Source: Rosellinia necatrix (Eukaryota > Ascomycota > Sordariomycetes > Xylariales > Xylariaceae). Taken from it: a stretch of 64,000 nt of DNA. The position numbers were made by a program, and so were the translations under genes. The notes under the pieces were generated by a model, which ran no database searches, was not told the DNA's origin, and saw only the letters and a program-made list of their open reading frames with translations. Positions 52,101 to 63,096 of the stretch are shown piece after piece. Position 1 is the stretch's first letter; every line of letters starts with the position of its first letter. The DNA lies in NCBI GenBank assembly GCA_021209875.1, contig JAGYVD010000002.1, forward strand, positions 2,666,001 to 2,730,000, written 5' to 3'.

Positions 52101-52352
52101 AAGAAGTCAGGCGAGGTGAATATACTAAAGTTACTAGGTTGGATTGTGGTATTACCACTGCGTAGTATATACTAAAAATCAATGTGCTTGCCGTTAGCCC
52201 TCCATCAGGTCTATATACAATCTACAAAATCATTCGGAATGCATCATGGCGCATCCTTCGTCGCGAGTTTTGTGAGTAAATGGAAATGGGACCGCCCCGG
52301 GGTATCTCATCCGATCGGGACAATTCCTGATCTAGCGTGGGTTGGGTTCGAT
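46111..52352. other. 6.2-kb gene desert
   Basis: I tested the longer open frames (for example 48028-48471 on the minus strand and 47581-47892 on the plus strand) for domains, signal peptides plus conserved follow-on, and splice-compatible neighbours, and support none. Composition is normal, so it is not a fully RIP-mutated block. Features seen are a T18 run (49379-49398), a TTGCCCAGCATT... small direct repeat at 50959-50990, and scattered GTAGGTAGG motifs (49728-49745, 51365-51385). It may hold non-coding RNA, decayed mobile elements or lineage-specific genes. Confidence 0.5.
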
Positions 52353-53166
52353 TTAGACAATGCGGTCCTTGCGGATGGGGAAGAGAGGGAGAGTGAAAGG
52401 CGTGACACCGTCAACATAAAGGTATGCGGCCGCGGCGTAAACTAGAATCGGGTCAGCTAGATGATTCGGTTGTTCTGGCAGGATCGAGTTTCTACTCACA
52501 GGATATAGCAGCGGCAATCAGACCGAAAACACCAGAGGCCTTGAGCAGCGAGTGGTTATCGTACATGTGACCGGTGGCGAGCAGGATGAGGGTCACATCA
52601 GCAGTGCAGAGGAGACCGAACAGAACCCAGTTGGCCTGGCAAGCACCGATGGTGAAGATGACAGTGATGATGAACCAGGACCAAACGAAAAGAGCAACGG
52701 CTTGGCCAAATTCTTCCTTGGGAATGCCGGTCGTCTTGTCGCTGTAGGCAGCCAGAATGCCAGATCCAGGGATAAAGATGGTAGAGTAGGCCAAGTTGAA
52801 GGCACCATAGGCACAGAAGACAGTAGCACCAAACTGAGACAAGATAGTTAGATAGGCTCAACCTCACTGACGGGTCCGGGATGCACGTACAGCGTTACCA
52901 GCGCAGAAATCGATGACACCAGCGATGAACTGGGCAATACCACCCATCCAGATCATGTTACCAACGACAATGTTGGTGGTGTGGACGCCCTGGGGAGCGA
53001 ACTCGAAAAGGGAAAGGAAGTACAGGGCCTGGCCGAAGGCGAGGAGACCCAGAGGGTTAGCACTGGCGAGCTTCGACTTTCCATGGCCGTGGGACTGGAC
53101 GGGAGCGATGCTCGAGGATGAGTGCTTCTCAAGGTCGCGGTCGGTGAAAACCTGTTGGGAAGACAT
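52353..53166 (-). CDS. GPR1/FUN34/YaaH (Ato-type) acetate transporter
   Basis: Predicted 232 residues in three exons: 53166-52891, 52833-52500 and 52441-52353. Family members (yeast Ato proteins, bacterial SatP) are six-helix channels or transporters for acetate and other small carboxylates at the plasma membrane. The signature NPLGLLAFG at residues 37-45 matches the family's NPAPLGL motif at the start of helix 1, and helices follow at FEFAPQGVHTTN..., IWMGGIAQFIAGVIDF, GATVFCAYGAFNLAYS, ALFVWSWFIITVIFTIG, WVLFGLLCTADVTLILL and ASGVFGLIAAAISFYAA. The last exon, recovered from a CTAG acceptor, gives the end TLPLFPIRKDRIV. The coding sequence is richer in G+C and optimal-looking codons than its neighbours, which suggests high expression. 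Confidence 0.9.
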
Positions 53167-56100
53167 CTTGGGCGAAAAGGAAAACGGAAAATTAAACGTG
53201 TGGTAGTTGTCGAAAGGGAATGAAGGATAAGCGACGAAGCCGGCTACGGGCGACGGAAAAGAAGAAGAAGGACTCTGCGACGAGGAGGTCGGGAATAGAG
53301 AGCTGGCAATTTGAGGCTGGAGACTGAGTCCAGAGATCGGAACCCTCGAGAGGGGCAGGACAGATGGTATTTAATCTCAGATGAAGATCGTCTCGAAGAC
53401 GACGGGCGGAATAGGCACACGCTACCTGACCACAGCACAGTGATAGGCCAAGACCTCCTCAGCTGGTCCAGCTTTTGGGAGATGTCGTACCTACACTGCT
53501 ACTCGCGGGCGAGGATCACGGCCCATAGTAATCCTTGCGTTCATAAAAAGGATCTGACAGTAATCTCGAGAAGGCCTAGCCTCTCTCTGACTGGATTCCG
53601 GGGGATGACAACGCCTCCCAAGGCCTGGGCAGACCAGACGTGGAGACGGATGAGGGCCAGTAGGAGTGGACGAAATTTAAAGATGAGACCAAAGCAAAGC
53701 CATCCTTGCTACGACCTTCATAGTGTCGACCTTAGACGACGAGGATGGATGCGCGACCCGTACATAGGTAGACTCATCAACGGGTCCCGTATATGCCCAC
53801 GTTCCGGTTCGATAGCCACGTGTGAGGATGCCTACTTAGTAGTGTATGCTGACAGGAGTAGCCGAGTCCGTCACTCGTATACGGTAGCTGGTTACATCAG
53901 GTAGCGCGTACTGAGATGAGATAATGCACATCGGCGTCTCCTGGCCAGAGCAATGCGACTATACTTTCGAGAGACTTGGGTGTGCTGTGCTGGGGGAGGG
54001 CGGGGATGGAGCAACACACCTTGTACATCCAGCGTACCGCGTCGAAGAACGGGAATGCTGAATAGGTACCTACTTTACATATGTAGATACGGCCGAAAAG
54101 ATAGTATGTAGTGTAGTGCACTTCATACAATAGTGCGTATTATGGACTGCGCTAGAAACGGTTTATCTGCCCACTTAGCCCCCTGGGGTCGAGACGGCTT
54201 CGGACGGTATATGTATATATACCGTGACTATATATAACGGATCAGATCAGGAACCTTGTGGTGTCTCCGTGTCTCCCTGTACGGTAAGATACCTACAGTA
54301 CCTAGCAGTAGCATTAACGCCTAGTTACCTGGTATTCTAGGAAGATACCTACAGTAGATCTAGGTAGCCTACCTAGGTACCTAACCTGCTTGCCTACCGG
54401 CCTATATAGGTAGGTAGTAGGCAGTTTAGGTAGGCAGCTAGGCACTTACAACGGTAAGAGCGTCGGCCATCGGTATCGTTCACGCCCCCTGCCGATCGCT
54501 TTCTTTGTTGTACGTTTCCGCCCTCATTATTCATCTCGCCATCACCAAACTTAGATTACGGCCTGATGATATGGGGGCGGTTGGTATCTAGTAATAAGCC
54601 AAGAAATATACGTTTAATTCGCTTTCTTTTCTCTCTCTTTCACTCTCTTTCATCCCTCTCGCAATTGGTCGCATGCCTGCTGCAAGCATGAAATGCAAGT
54701 GTACTAAACGTAGCGGCGGCTTAGTGCTTGGCAGGGCAACGGTCTAGGTTCGTTCCAGGTTCGTTCCATGATCGCAGCATGCCAAGCTGTCATGCCATCC
54801 ACACGCACACTACTGCCAAGCCACAGGCCAAGGCGGGTAGCTGGGAACAGGCTTACGGGCTGACTGTCTTGGACGTCTTGTCCCGTCGGTGGCTTTACGC
54901 CGCCGTCAAGCCAAAAGTCTTGTCTCTGGGGGAAGCCGGCTGGGCGATGCTTAAATCTCACTTGGCGATGAGGATCCGATGGGAAACGGCGTAGAAACAC
55001 ACGGTCCGACGATATAGAAAGGCGACACGAGCATCGAAGTTCGTCCGCAGCGACGACGATCACTTAGCAGACTGGCACGCGAGGTTTACTTCATTTGTCT
55101 AGCGAGCCTGCAACAGTAAGCTTAACTGGCCACCCGGGCTGGAGAAGCCCCAACCGGAACAGGCAACTCTGGCCGCGGATCAACGACGATACTACAGCAC
55201 GGCGCATACTGCAAAGTGACCAGCCGGGGGAGTGGCACCCCATCGCCGCCTGTGGGTATTTGTCAGTGTCGAAATTTCACGCTGCCCGAGGTAATAGCGT
55301 GCGGTATCAACCTCTAATTAGGGAAGTCCTTTGAGTGGTGCTATGGTCGACTATGGTAAGCTTAAACGTAGCCTGCGTTGGTCGGTCTATTTCTGGTCTA
55401 TTTCTGGTCGCTCCCTTGCTGACCCCTTCCACTAGCACGCTTCTGAGGCAGGCTTAGACACGCTATATCTGAGGCAGGATGGAGAGATGACGGAGATGAT
55501 GGAGATGATGGGCATGAATCTCCATCTTGCATCCATCAACCCCATCGCTCTAGCACCAGGGAAATATTACCAACCCCACACACGCTCCTATGTAATGCTA
55601 CAGTAGCGAATGTCACCGACCTAATCTAGAAGCATTCGAAGGACAATCGGTGGAGTGAAGTCGTTGTCCTTGCACTTTCACGGGAAGTCGGACGATTCCT
55701 CCGTCTTCTCCACGGAAAGGCCGGGGGTTGTGAGTTTACCAGACCTTAAAGGTCTCGTCTCGGCACCACAAACTTACTACTAGCTCCAGACCAAACATCT
55801 GGACCTCTCATTCACCGACCGGTGACGATGTAAAATCTTGGTCTATTCTGCGTGAGACTCATCACATCGACGATGAGCAGAGTTTGCATCACCACATACA
55901 ATAAGCTTATGAACGGATCGAATTCGAGCCCAATGTCATTCGTACCAGTTTCCCCCTGAATAGCGTGGAAAGAAGCCAAAGTAACTCGCCGGAAGCATGG
56001 ACTATACTTTGGTGTTGCTTTGGTGTTTGTCAGACGCATATCTTGCCAGCCCTTAGCCCGAGATCGACGGACAGATTGATGAACGCATCACAATCCAGGC

Positions 56101-58729
56101 CAACCCCGTAGCAACGGAACACGCCGAGCGGATCTAGGTGCAACTTCACTGCTATTTATTTCAGGCGACCTAGGCAGAACGATCGCGACGATGCTAGAAT
56201 GCAAAGAATTCTTAGGATCCCAAAATAGGGGCGTCCCCAGGGGCGACCAGTGTTGATATTGTTAGCTAAGGAGATATTGTGTCTGTGCGATCGATGACAC
56301 TGGCTAGGATCAGACTATTCGACGCCAAACTCCGTGTGTGTCCGCCAATAGCTCGATTTCCTTTCCCGCTCATCATGGGGTTGGGGACTCAGCAATGCGT
56401 CTATGGATACCACTGCACCATAACGGAGCCCAGGGCTGTACGACGAATCATCGCCAATCCAAGCTTGACGGCTAGTATCTCTCGATCGGTACGTCAGGGC
56501 CACAACCACGGCTACATGATACTGAACTCATGATGCGAACCCTCTTCGTTGGCTTTCACTACAAACCACCAGCTCTAGTTAGCTGAAATTCCCAATCAGG
56601 TAACATACCTTCGAGTTGACAGGTCACCCGATTAAGTATGAAAAGAAAATCTCGGATGGGAGCATGCTAACTTTTCCTTGCAAATTTGCGGATGAGCTGA
56701 GACTGCCTTGCCCCGCTAGGTTATGACCACACTACTTGTCATCTGTGAGGAATCTGACTGAGGGCAGGAGTCCATTTATAGATGGATGCTCGAAGCGCCC
56801 AACACCTACTAGAAAACTTACACATAACAGATTCTAATACCCCATACAGCGCGTTATGTCAACATTTAACCGAGTCACCTGAAGTAACATTCCGCCGTTG
56901 TGATCCCGTGGTGGCGTTATGAGGATGCACCACTCATCCTGACGGGCATAGGACGGCATTAGTCCCAGATATGCCAAGCCAGAGTCAGCAAGTACATGAG
57001 AAATCACCCTCTGGGCACAAGAAGATATTTAAACGAGTTCGAATGTCATATGGTGTGAAAGCGAGAGATATTGGTTCAGGTTGAAACCTATTGCCGTCGA
57101 AAATGTAATGTATTCTACTCGGTAAGACCATAACTGACACCAGGAATACCGAGAGGGGTTTAAGTGACGCCGTGAACCGTCTCAAGGGCGAAGTGAACCA
57201 GAGAAATTATAAGTTTTGAGTCTTCCCATCCGCCGAGCAGACACGGAGATGCACAACGAATGATAAGTATTCTTGCCTTTTTGCCCCATGCCACTTCCGA
57301 CTTGTCTATTATAGTCTAGCAACGTCACCAAATCCACCTCTTCTCTTCTTCCTCACGGTGGCTTGGTACTGTCTCGCCTCACATATTACCTGTCACAAAC
57401 CTTCTTTGTTTATTATTTTTCGCAATAATTACATGTTGCCAACCCAGTAAAGAGTTTTCTTTGTGGCAGAAATCATCACACAGCAGTTATCATGCTGGTG
57501 GAATCATGCTGGTGGAATCATGGGGCGAAGCCCATGTAATCCATCCAGGGGGTGTGGGAAGGAAACCTGGTATTGCCACCACCAGTACGCTGTAATATGC
57601 GCTAAGATGGCCTGAAAGTGTAATGTTGCCTTCTAGCTTTCCATATACCAATACAGCCTATCGAGGACAGCAAAGATTTAGCGCAATTGAAACTGACGAG
57701 CTGGCAATACGATGGAAACTACGAATGAAATGTTCCGTATACACTACAGATATTCTTTCACTTCCCGATCGTGACGTGCTCTACCAAGCAAATTTGCCCG
57801 ATAGCGGTGATATACCCCCCGGCAGTTGCGAAATAGAGCCAGGATATCGATAGGTCATATTAACAATGACCAGCATGGTGGCCCTCCCTTTTGCCCAAAA
57901 GGTAAAATGATGGCTTTTTGCACTCATCCGTCGTACAGAATGCCGTAGGTCACACACTTCCCCCACCTATCGTTCAGTAGAGGCCGGAGACTTATCCCCC
58001 CAATTACAACAAGCAGTGCTGTGTCTTGAGGCCGATGAGCTAAAATCATGCAGATCCTTGTCGCTATCTCTATGTACGTATTCAACCCGTACTGCATCCT
58101 ACTTGGAGTTGACAGCCACTACGATATATACATAATATAACAACCTTGACAAGAAATAAATAAGATCGGCCGGTATTAGGTCGTTTCCATATGAAACAAA
58201 ATGGCCACTATCGAGCCCGTTAAGTTCAAGTTCGGGTTCCGGATCAAGTAGTGATTCATTCCCTTAAGATGCCTTACAGTCAGCGCAGTCAATGTAAAAT
58301 GGGGATCGTACATAGCTTCTGGGAAGCTATGTACGATTTTTAAATTGCAATTAGCCATATACTTATTGTATAACTTGTCGATTATTCGACATGCAACTGA
58401 GTTGTGAAAAGCTACAGAAAAGAAATTGACCCTAGTAAGATACCCTGGATATCTGATTATCTACTCGCACATATATGACCACCATCAGGCACACACAGTT
58501 TTTATATAGAGAACGTTTTTGACTGATACTTACTACCCTACATCCAGATACAGAAGCCATATACGCTACTACGTTGGAGAGTATATGAATCGGCCTCTGG
58601 GTGTTAAGAGTCTCAATATCAATGCTTAGGGGTTAGAGGTCGGTTTTCTACTCTCCGGATGCCCTCTTTCTCGTTCGGCTAGACGACACAAGATATTCAT
58701 GAGAGTCCGGCGTCGAGTGGCTGGGCGAG
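53167..58729. other. 5.6-kb gene-poor interval
   Basis: The first ~300 bp are the Ato gene's promoter. No exon chain is supported elsewhere. Contents: TACCTAGG-type cluster 54285-54450, a CTCTCTTTC tract 54625-54660, GGTCTATTTCT twice (55381-55403), GAGATGATG repeats 55485-55512, TCATGCTGGTGGAA twice (57489-57517) and a perfect 15-bp hairpin (58305-58337). Short open frames (55095-55334, 57623-57853) have no recognisable content. Confidence 0.5.
58305..58337. repeat. Perfect 15-bp hairpin, 3-nt loop
   Basis: ATCGTACATAGCTTC (58305-58319), loop TGG, then its exact reverse complement (58323-58337), followed by TTTT. It lies about 390 bp upstream of the rhodopsin-like gene and in no coding exon. 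Confidence 0.85.
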
Positions 58730-60116
58730 ATGCCATCTAAGGCGGAAGAGCACAATATTCAACTGACGCTCGGCGTTGTTATTTCTCTCCTCGTCCTATC
58801 TATTATTTCATTCATACTGCGCATCTGGGCCAGGTTCGCAGCGGGAGCTCGGCTATGGTGGGACGACTATTGGTGAGAGACATCGCATTTGACGGAGGTT
58901 GGTTTATGAGGTTTTAAACGCTAACATTTTCCGTGCAGGATGTTTTGGGTTATGGGGGTATGCATAGCGGCTTCGATCTTCGACTTCCTCGGCTTAGTTT
59001 ATGGCTCTGGAGTTCACCAAAACGATTTACCAGATGACACGGCGACCACCTTCGTCCGGGTGAGCACCTAGCACCGCTGTGTTGAAAATCCCGTCGCTCG
59101 CTAACTTGGCCGTGGCTAGCTTCTATGGGTATACATGCTGATATGGGCCACCGGCGTTTTTTCTGTCAAAATTGGCATCCTCCTCTTCTACTGGCGCGTA
59201 TTTCAGAGAACCCCTAGTTTCCGCTTTGGCGCTTTAGTCGTTACCTTCATCTCCACCGGGATCTTCCTCTCTAATTTCTTCTCGTTCACCTTCCAATGCT
59301 ACCCCGTACAGAAGTTTTGGGAGCCCGACATCGATGGTAGCTGCATTAACCAAAATGCTTTCTACCTGGCTTCTGCCATCATCAATGTCTTTGGCGATAT
59401 CGCTGTTCTTAGTCTCCCCCTCCCGATCATTTGGGGATTACAAGCGTCTAGGAATAAGAAGTGGTCTCTGAGTTTCCTTTTCCTGCTTGGTGCCTTGTAA
59501 GTCCGATGTATTGTACCCTTTTCTCCTCTCGCCATCACTCACGCCGTGCTTCGGTAGCGTTGTTGTTGCCAGTGTATTTCGGATCGTGGCGGTCACGCAG
59601 ATCGATCCACATGACTTCAGCTTCACGAACGTCGGCGGCGGTCTCTGGAGCACGGTCGAAGTCGAAGTGGGCTTCATATGCGCGAACCTCCCGGCAGTCC
59701 GGCCGCTCCTTTTTAAATGGTTTAGATACGATAACAGCCGAAATGCGTCAGGAGACACACCCAAGTACAACGTTTCTTCGAAAAAAGGAATGCGAGTTGG
59801 CCACGTTAAGATACCGAGCAGGAACTGCGGGGTCGACCTAAATAATTCGAGCACGGAGATTCTAGCGCCCGGGGGCTCTGGAAACGAAATTCCTCTTATG
59901 AGCATGAACTCGAGGTTCAATGCGCAAAGCACTGACAAGATTGAGCCTGTCCCCCTTTCCAATATAGTGGTTCGGAAGGATTTTGATATGTCGATCGATG
60001 CCAACCCCGAATCTCCCACGGGAGGGACGGCAAACCATTTTGTTCAAATCACAACGGCCAAGAACCAAGTCTGTCTCCAAGGTGCCGTTGGCGAGTATTA
60101 CGGGCAGCGGAATTGA
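58730..60116 (+). CDS. Fungal rhodopsin-like integral membrane protein
   Basis: Predicted 399 residues in four exons: 58730-58872, 58939-59059, 59120-59496 and 59558-60116. It belongs to the large fungal family of seven-helix membrane proteins with the rhodopsin-like domain (relatives of Pth11-type receptors, without a CFEM domain). The pattern is clear: RLWWDDYW after helix 1, KIGILLFYWRVFQ, FQCYPVQKFWEPDIDGSCIN, NVFGDIAVLSLPLPIIWGLQ, FRIVAVTQIDPHDFSFTNV and EVEVGFICANLPAVRPLLF. The ~150-residue C-terminal tail is polar, Ser/Asn-rich and presumably cytosolic. Ligand and signalling role are unknown. The start is the ATG before PSKAEEH, the only one in frame near helix 1. Confidence 0.9.
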
Positions 60117-61662
60117 ATGAATCGACCACTGGCCGAGGGCATATTGTGCGCAATAATATAATACTGTAGAAACTATTTTCGTAGTAAGCGCTACCCACAT
60201 GCTATCCCTGACGGCAGCACTCATATAAACATATATACACACATATATCCATACATTATGCTGGTGACAATCGTATCGCAGACTGACGTGTGGTTCTGAG
60301 GTGAGAGAGTGCTGTGATCCGCATTGTAACCGAGCATCTCGTCTTGGACATGCGGCCGTTCACTCGACCCCGTCTGGTTGGCCGCGGCGATATCTATTCG
60401 CAAATTACGCTATCTGAACGTAATGATGCGTCACCTTTCCGTCTCTATAACACCAAGGCCGAGCTTCGTAGGCCGAGCTTCGTCGCCCTCACTCTTCCAA
60501 TCCAACTCCTGGAAGGACAAACAGAATCTATCAGGGATTACTCACACGTCACCACCCTGCTATGTAACATACCTGTGTACAGTGCAGAGGCGGAGGGTTG
60601 CGTATACACCATCATAAACCACCCATCGGGTCATACCATAGCCAGATCGGCCATCAAAGGGAATATAGGTACCACCACATATTTCATCTGATCTTATCTT
60701 ATCCCATGTATGCTACGGTTCAACCCAAATTTTAACCTTCATTCGCCGAATACCCCTTTGATATAGTGCCCAGGTGGTATAGCGTGCTGTGGTCATACAA
60801 TATATATGCACATCATGGCGCTGACTTGCAGCGGCGCATTGATATTAGACAGCATGTGAATGAGGGTGAGCACTGTGCGTGGCTGACTTTTAAGTATGTA
60901 GTTAGACGGAGGCATAACTAAGCCTTAAATGTTGCTGTAGTGGATATTTATAGTTGCGGGTAGATCCTTGTTTGTCCGGCGTATTCCCTGCTCCGAATAA
61001 GGAGTGGTCACCTTACCTACACTACACTAGTGTAGGCTGGCAATGCACACTACGTACTAGTGTACGTAGTATAATTGTACACGAGGGTAAAATCTCCGTA
61101 CAGTAGATAGGTACATACTTAGGTACCTACCTAAATATATACTACACTACGTACCTAGGTAGGTACATGGGGTAGAAGCATACACTTGAATCACCACCGG
61201 ACGGTTGACTACGGGAGAAGTACCTACCCAGCCGATTCGGCTGTGATACGACAAGGGAATTGACTAGGTAGATAATTTTTGAAGAAAAAAAAAAAAAGTA
61301 TACTTACTTGTACACCAGATTATTTATTAGCTCAACACCATCTGCATACCTAGCAGATGCCTACATTAATTGCCTATATTAACTGCCTACGTGAAATAGA
61401 TAAGTAGGTATCTAGAACATACGGTAGTTCATCCACGCATTTGAAGTATCCCTCGGAACCGAGAAACAAAGCGAAGGTTTCGCTAAGCTAGCGTGCAATG
61501 AGTGGCATCCGGGGTTAATCAATTATGGTCAGGGTACTAGGTTTGAGCTCACTTGCCGCAGGTTTTCATAATTTGTTAGTGTACCTACCTTAGGTACCTA
61601 CCTAGTGTGGTGTACTTCCCAGGTCGGTGGTGGGGTTGGTCCCTATGAGAATGCTCCCCAGA

Positions 61663-61843
61663 GTTTTTTTATTTTTTATTTTTTATTCTTTATTTTTTAT
61701 TCTTTATTCTTTATTCTTTATTCTTTATTCTTTATTCTTTATTCTTTATTCTTTATTCTTTATTCTTTATTCTTTATTCTTTATTCTTTATTCTTTATTC
61801 TTTATTCTTTATTCTTTATTCTTTATTCTTTATTCTTTATTAT
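61663..61843. repeat. TTTATTC heptamer array
   Basis: About 25 head-to-tail copies of a 7-bp unit, with a few TTTTTAT variants at the left end. Read as protein it yields FILYSLF repeats in every forward frame without stops, so the long open frames here are artefacts. Confidence 0.95.
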
Positions 61844-61980
61844 ATCCACTTCGGATACCACCGACACACTTGGGATACACTACCTAGACTACCATGGGAT
61901 ATACCTGGGTATACTATCGCTGACCTCGTTGTCTGAATTATCGCGTTGTGCCCCCTTCCCCAAAACCTCGCCACCAAAGC

Positions 61981-62010
61981 CACCATGCACCATGCACCAT
62001 GCACCATGCA
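61981..62010. repeat. CACCATG 7-bp array
   Basis: Four copies of CACCATG lie close to the heptamer array but differ in sequence. Confidence 0.85.
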
Positions 62011-62817
62011 TTCACGCGTCTCTCCCACGTGTATGGGTGAGACACCTACATACACGCTATGTACTTACTCAAGGATAAGTATATATTAGCCACGCACTGG
62101 CTTAAACGGCTCATAGTATCACCTAGTGTACATATCAGGGTGGAGTGCTTGGTAGCTCAATGGCAAAACCACACGATCCTGCTGATTTTCTATGACATGT
62201 CGAGAGCTTCCCATCGAGAAGGAAACGAAGGTAAGGGGAAGGGAAGGAAGGGAAGGAAGGGAAGGGGAGCCGAACTCGTTGGGCTCTGCATTGTAGGGTT
62301 GGAACATGGGCCCAAGGCTTAGTTACTACCTTGCAGCTAACAGAAAATGACGCCCCTGGTAGGGTCCCTGCTAGGATTCCTGCTGGGGAATGGTCTTACC
62401 AGGAAATAAGACGCCGACGTCGCGAAAGCGGAGCTAATATGAAATAGAAGAGGCGAGGGATGGGCGGAGACATGATAGAACTTAAAGGGCAACGATGGCG
62501 GAGGGAACTGTCAAGGGCCATGAACGGGCACTCGTATCATTCCCACTCGATAGGGCTACATAGACGGCTTCGCAGACGACACACGCCAGGTGCTTTGTGA
62601 CGACGTCGAACAGCTATATTAAGTAGGAACGTACGTCCCTAATGATAGGCCCGCGACGTTCTAACGACACGGCACACCGGAATATCTAGTGACTCGGTAG
62701 GTAAGTCCTCCCGGTTTGCGGAGGGTGGTGCCGCTCGGTGCTCTCACTACTAACTACTTGCTCATCACTCGCCTCTCCAGCTCCTTATCTCATATCTCAT
62801 CCGTAGTATAGTTTACG

Positions 62818-62882
62818 GTATACGACAGGTGTGTGCGACAGGCGTATACGACAGGCGTATGCGACGGGTATATACGACAGGT
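62818..62882. repeat. Five 13-bp direct repeats upstream of the NRPS-like gene
   Basis: Units at 62818, 62831, 62844, 62857 and 62870 share a GTATACGACAGGT-like consensus with a fixed CGAC core. They lie 215-280 bp before the start codon at 63097, and regular spacing near a promoter fits a factor-binding array or a simple minisatellite. Confidence 0.8.
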
Positions 62883-63096
62883 CATAGCCACGCCGCAATC
62901 TCAACCGGCGACCCAATCGGAAAACATATTCGGAAGGCGCTCATGCGGCACTGACCACCTTTATCCCAATAGTTAAAAATCGGAAAGGCCTCGTGAGCTG
63001 GTGGCAACGGCTGAAAGAACTGCCTCGTACCATCGCGAATAAAGCAAATATAAGTGGCGTGTTTTATTTTATTGTATTGTGTGCGCAATATTCAAG

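Larger units (their letters stand above)
60117..63096. other. Gene-poor, repeat-rich interval
   Basis: I support no gene here. A 125-residue open frame at 60314-60691 has no recognisable motif. The interval is crowded with short repeats: palindromes 61022-61035 and 61049-61070, TACCTAGG clusters 61095-61170 and 61570-61605, heptamer array 61663-61843, CACCATG array 61981-62010, GGAAGG tract 62228-62268 and a 13-bp array 62818-62882. Confidence 0.5.

Noticed and set aside
53311..53904. 197-codon plus-strand frame upstream of the Ato gene
   Set aside because: Arg-rich, without motifs, and lies opposite the Ato promoter; judged non-coding.
58305..58341. Hairpin plus T-run as a transcription terminator
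   Set aside because: Bacterial-type intrinsic terminators do not apply in a fungal nuclear genome; kept only as a structural finding.
60314..60691. 125-codon plus-strand frame with a small internal duplication (GGCCGAGCTTCGT twice)
   Set aside because: No signal peptide, no motif and no conserved pattern; an overlapping second frame is equally open.
61605..62078. Long open frames rich in FILYSLF repeats
   Set aside because: They are produced by the stop-free 7-bp array; every forward frame is open and there is no conserved flanking sequence.
62147..62220. tRNA-like GGTAGCTCAATGGC word
   Set aside because: It resembles a D-arm only; there is no matching T-loop (GGTTCGAATCC-like) or acceptor stem pairing.
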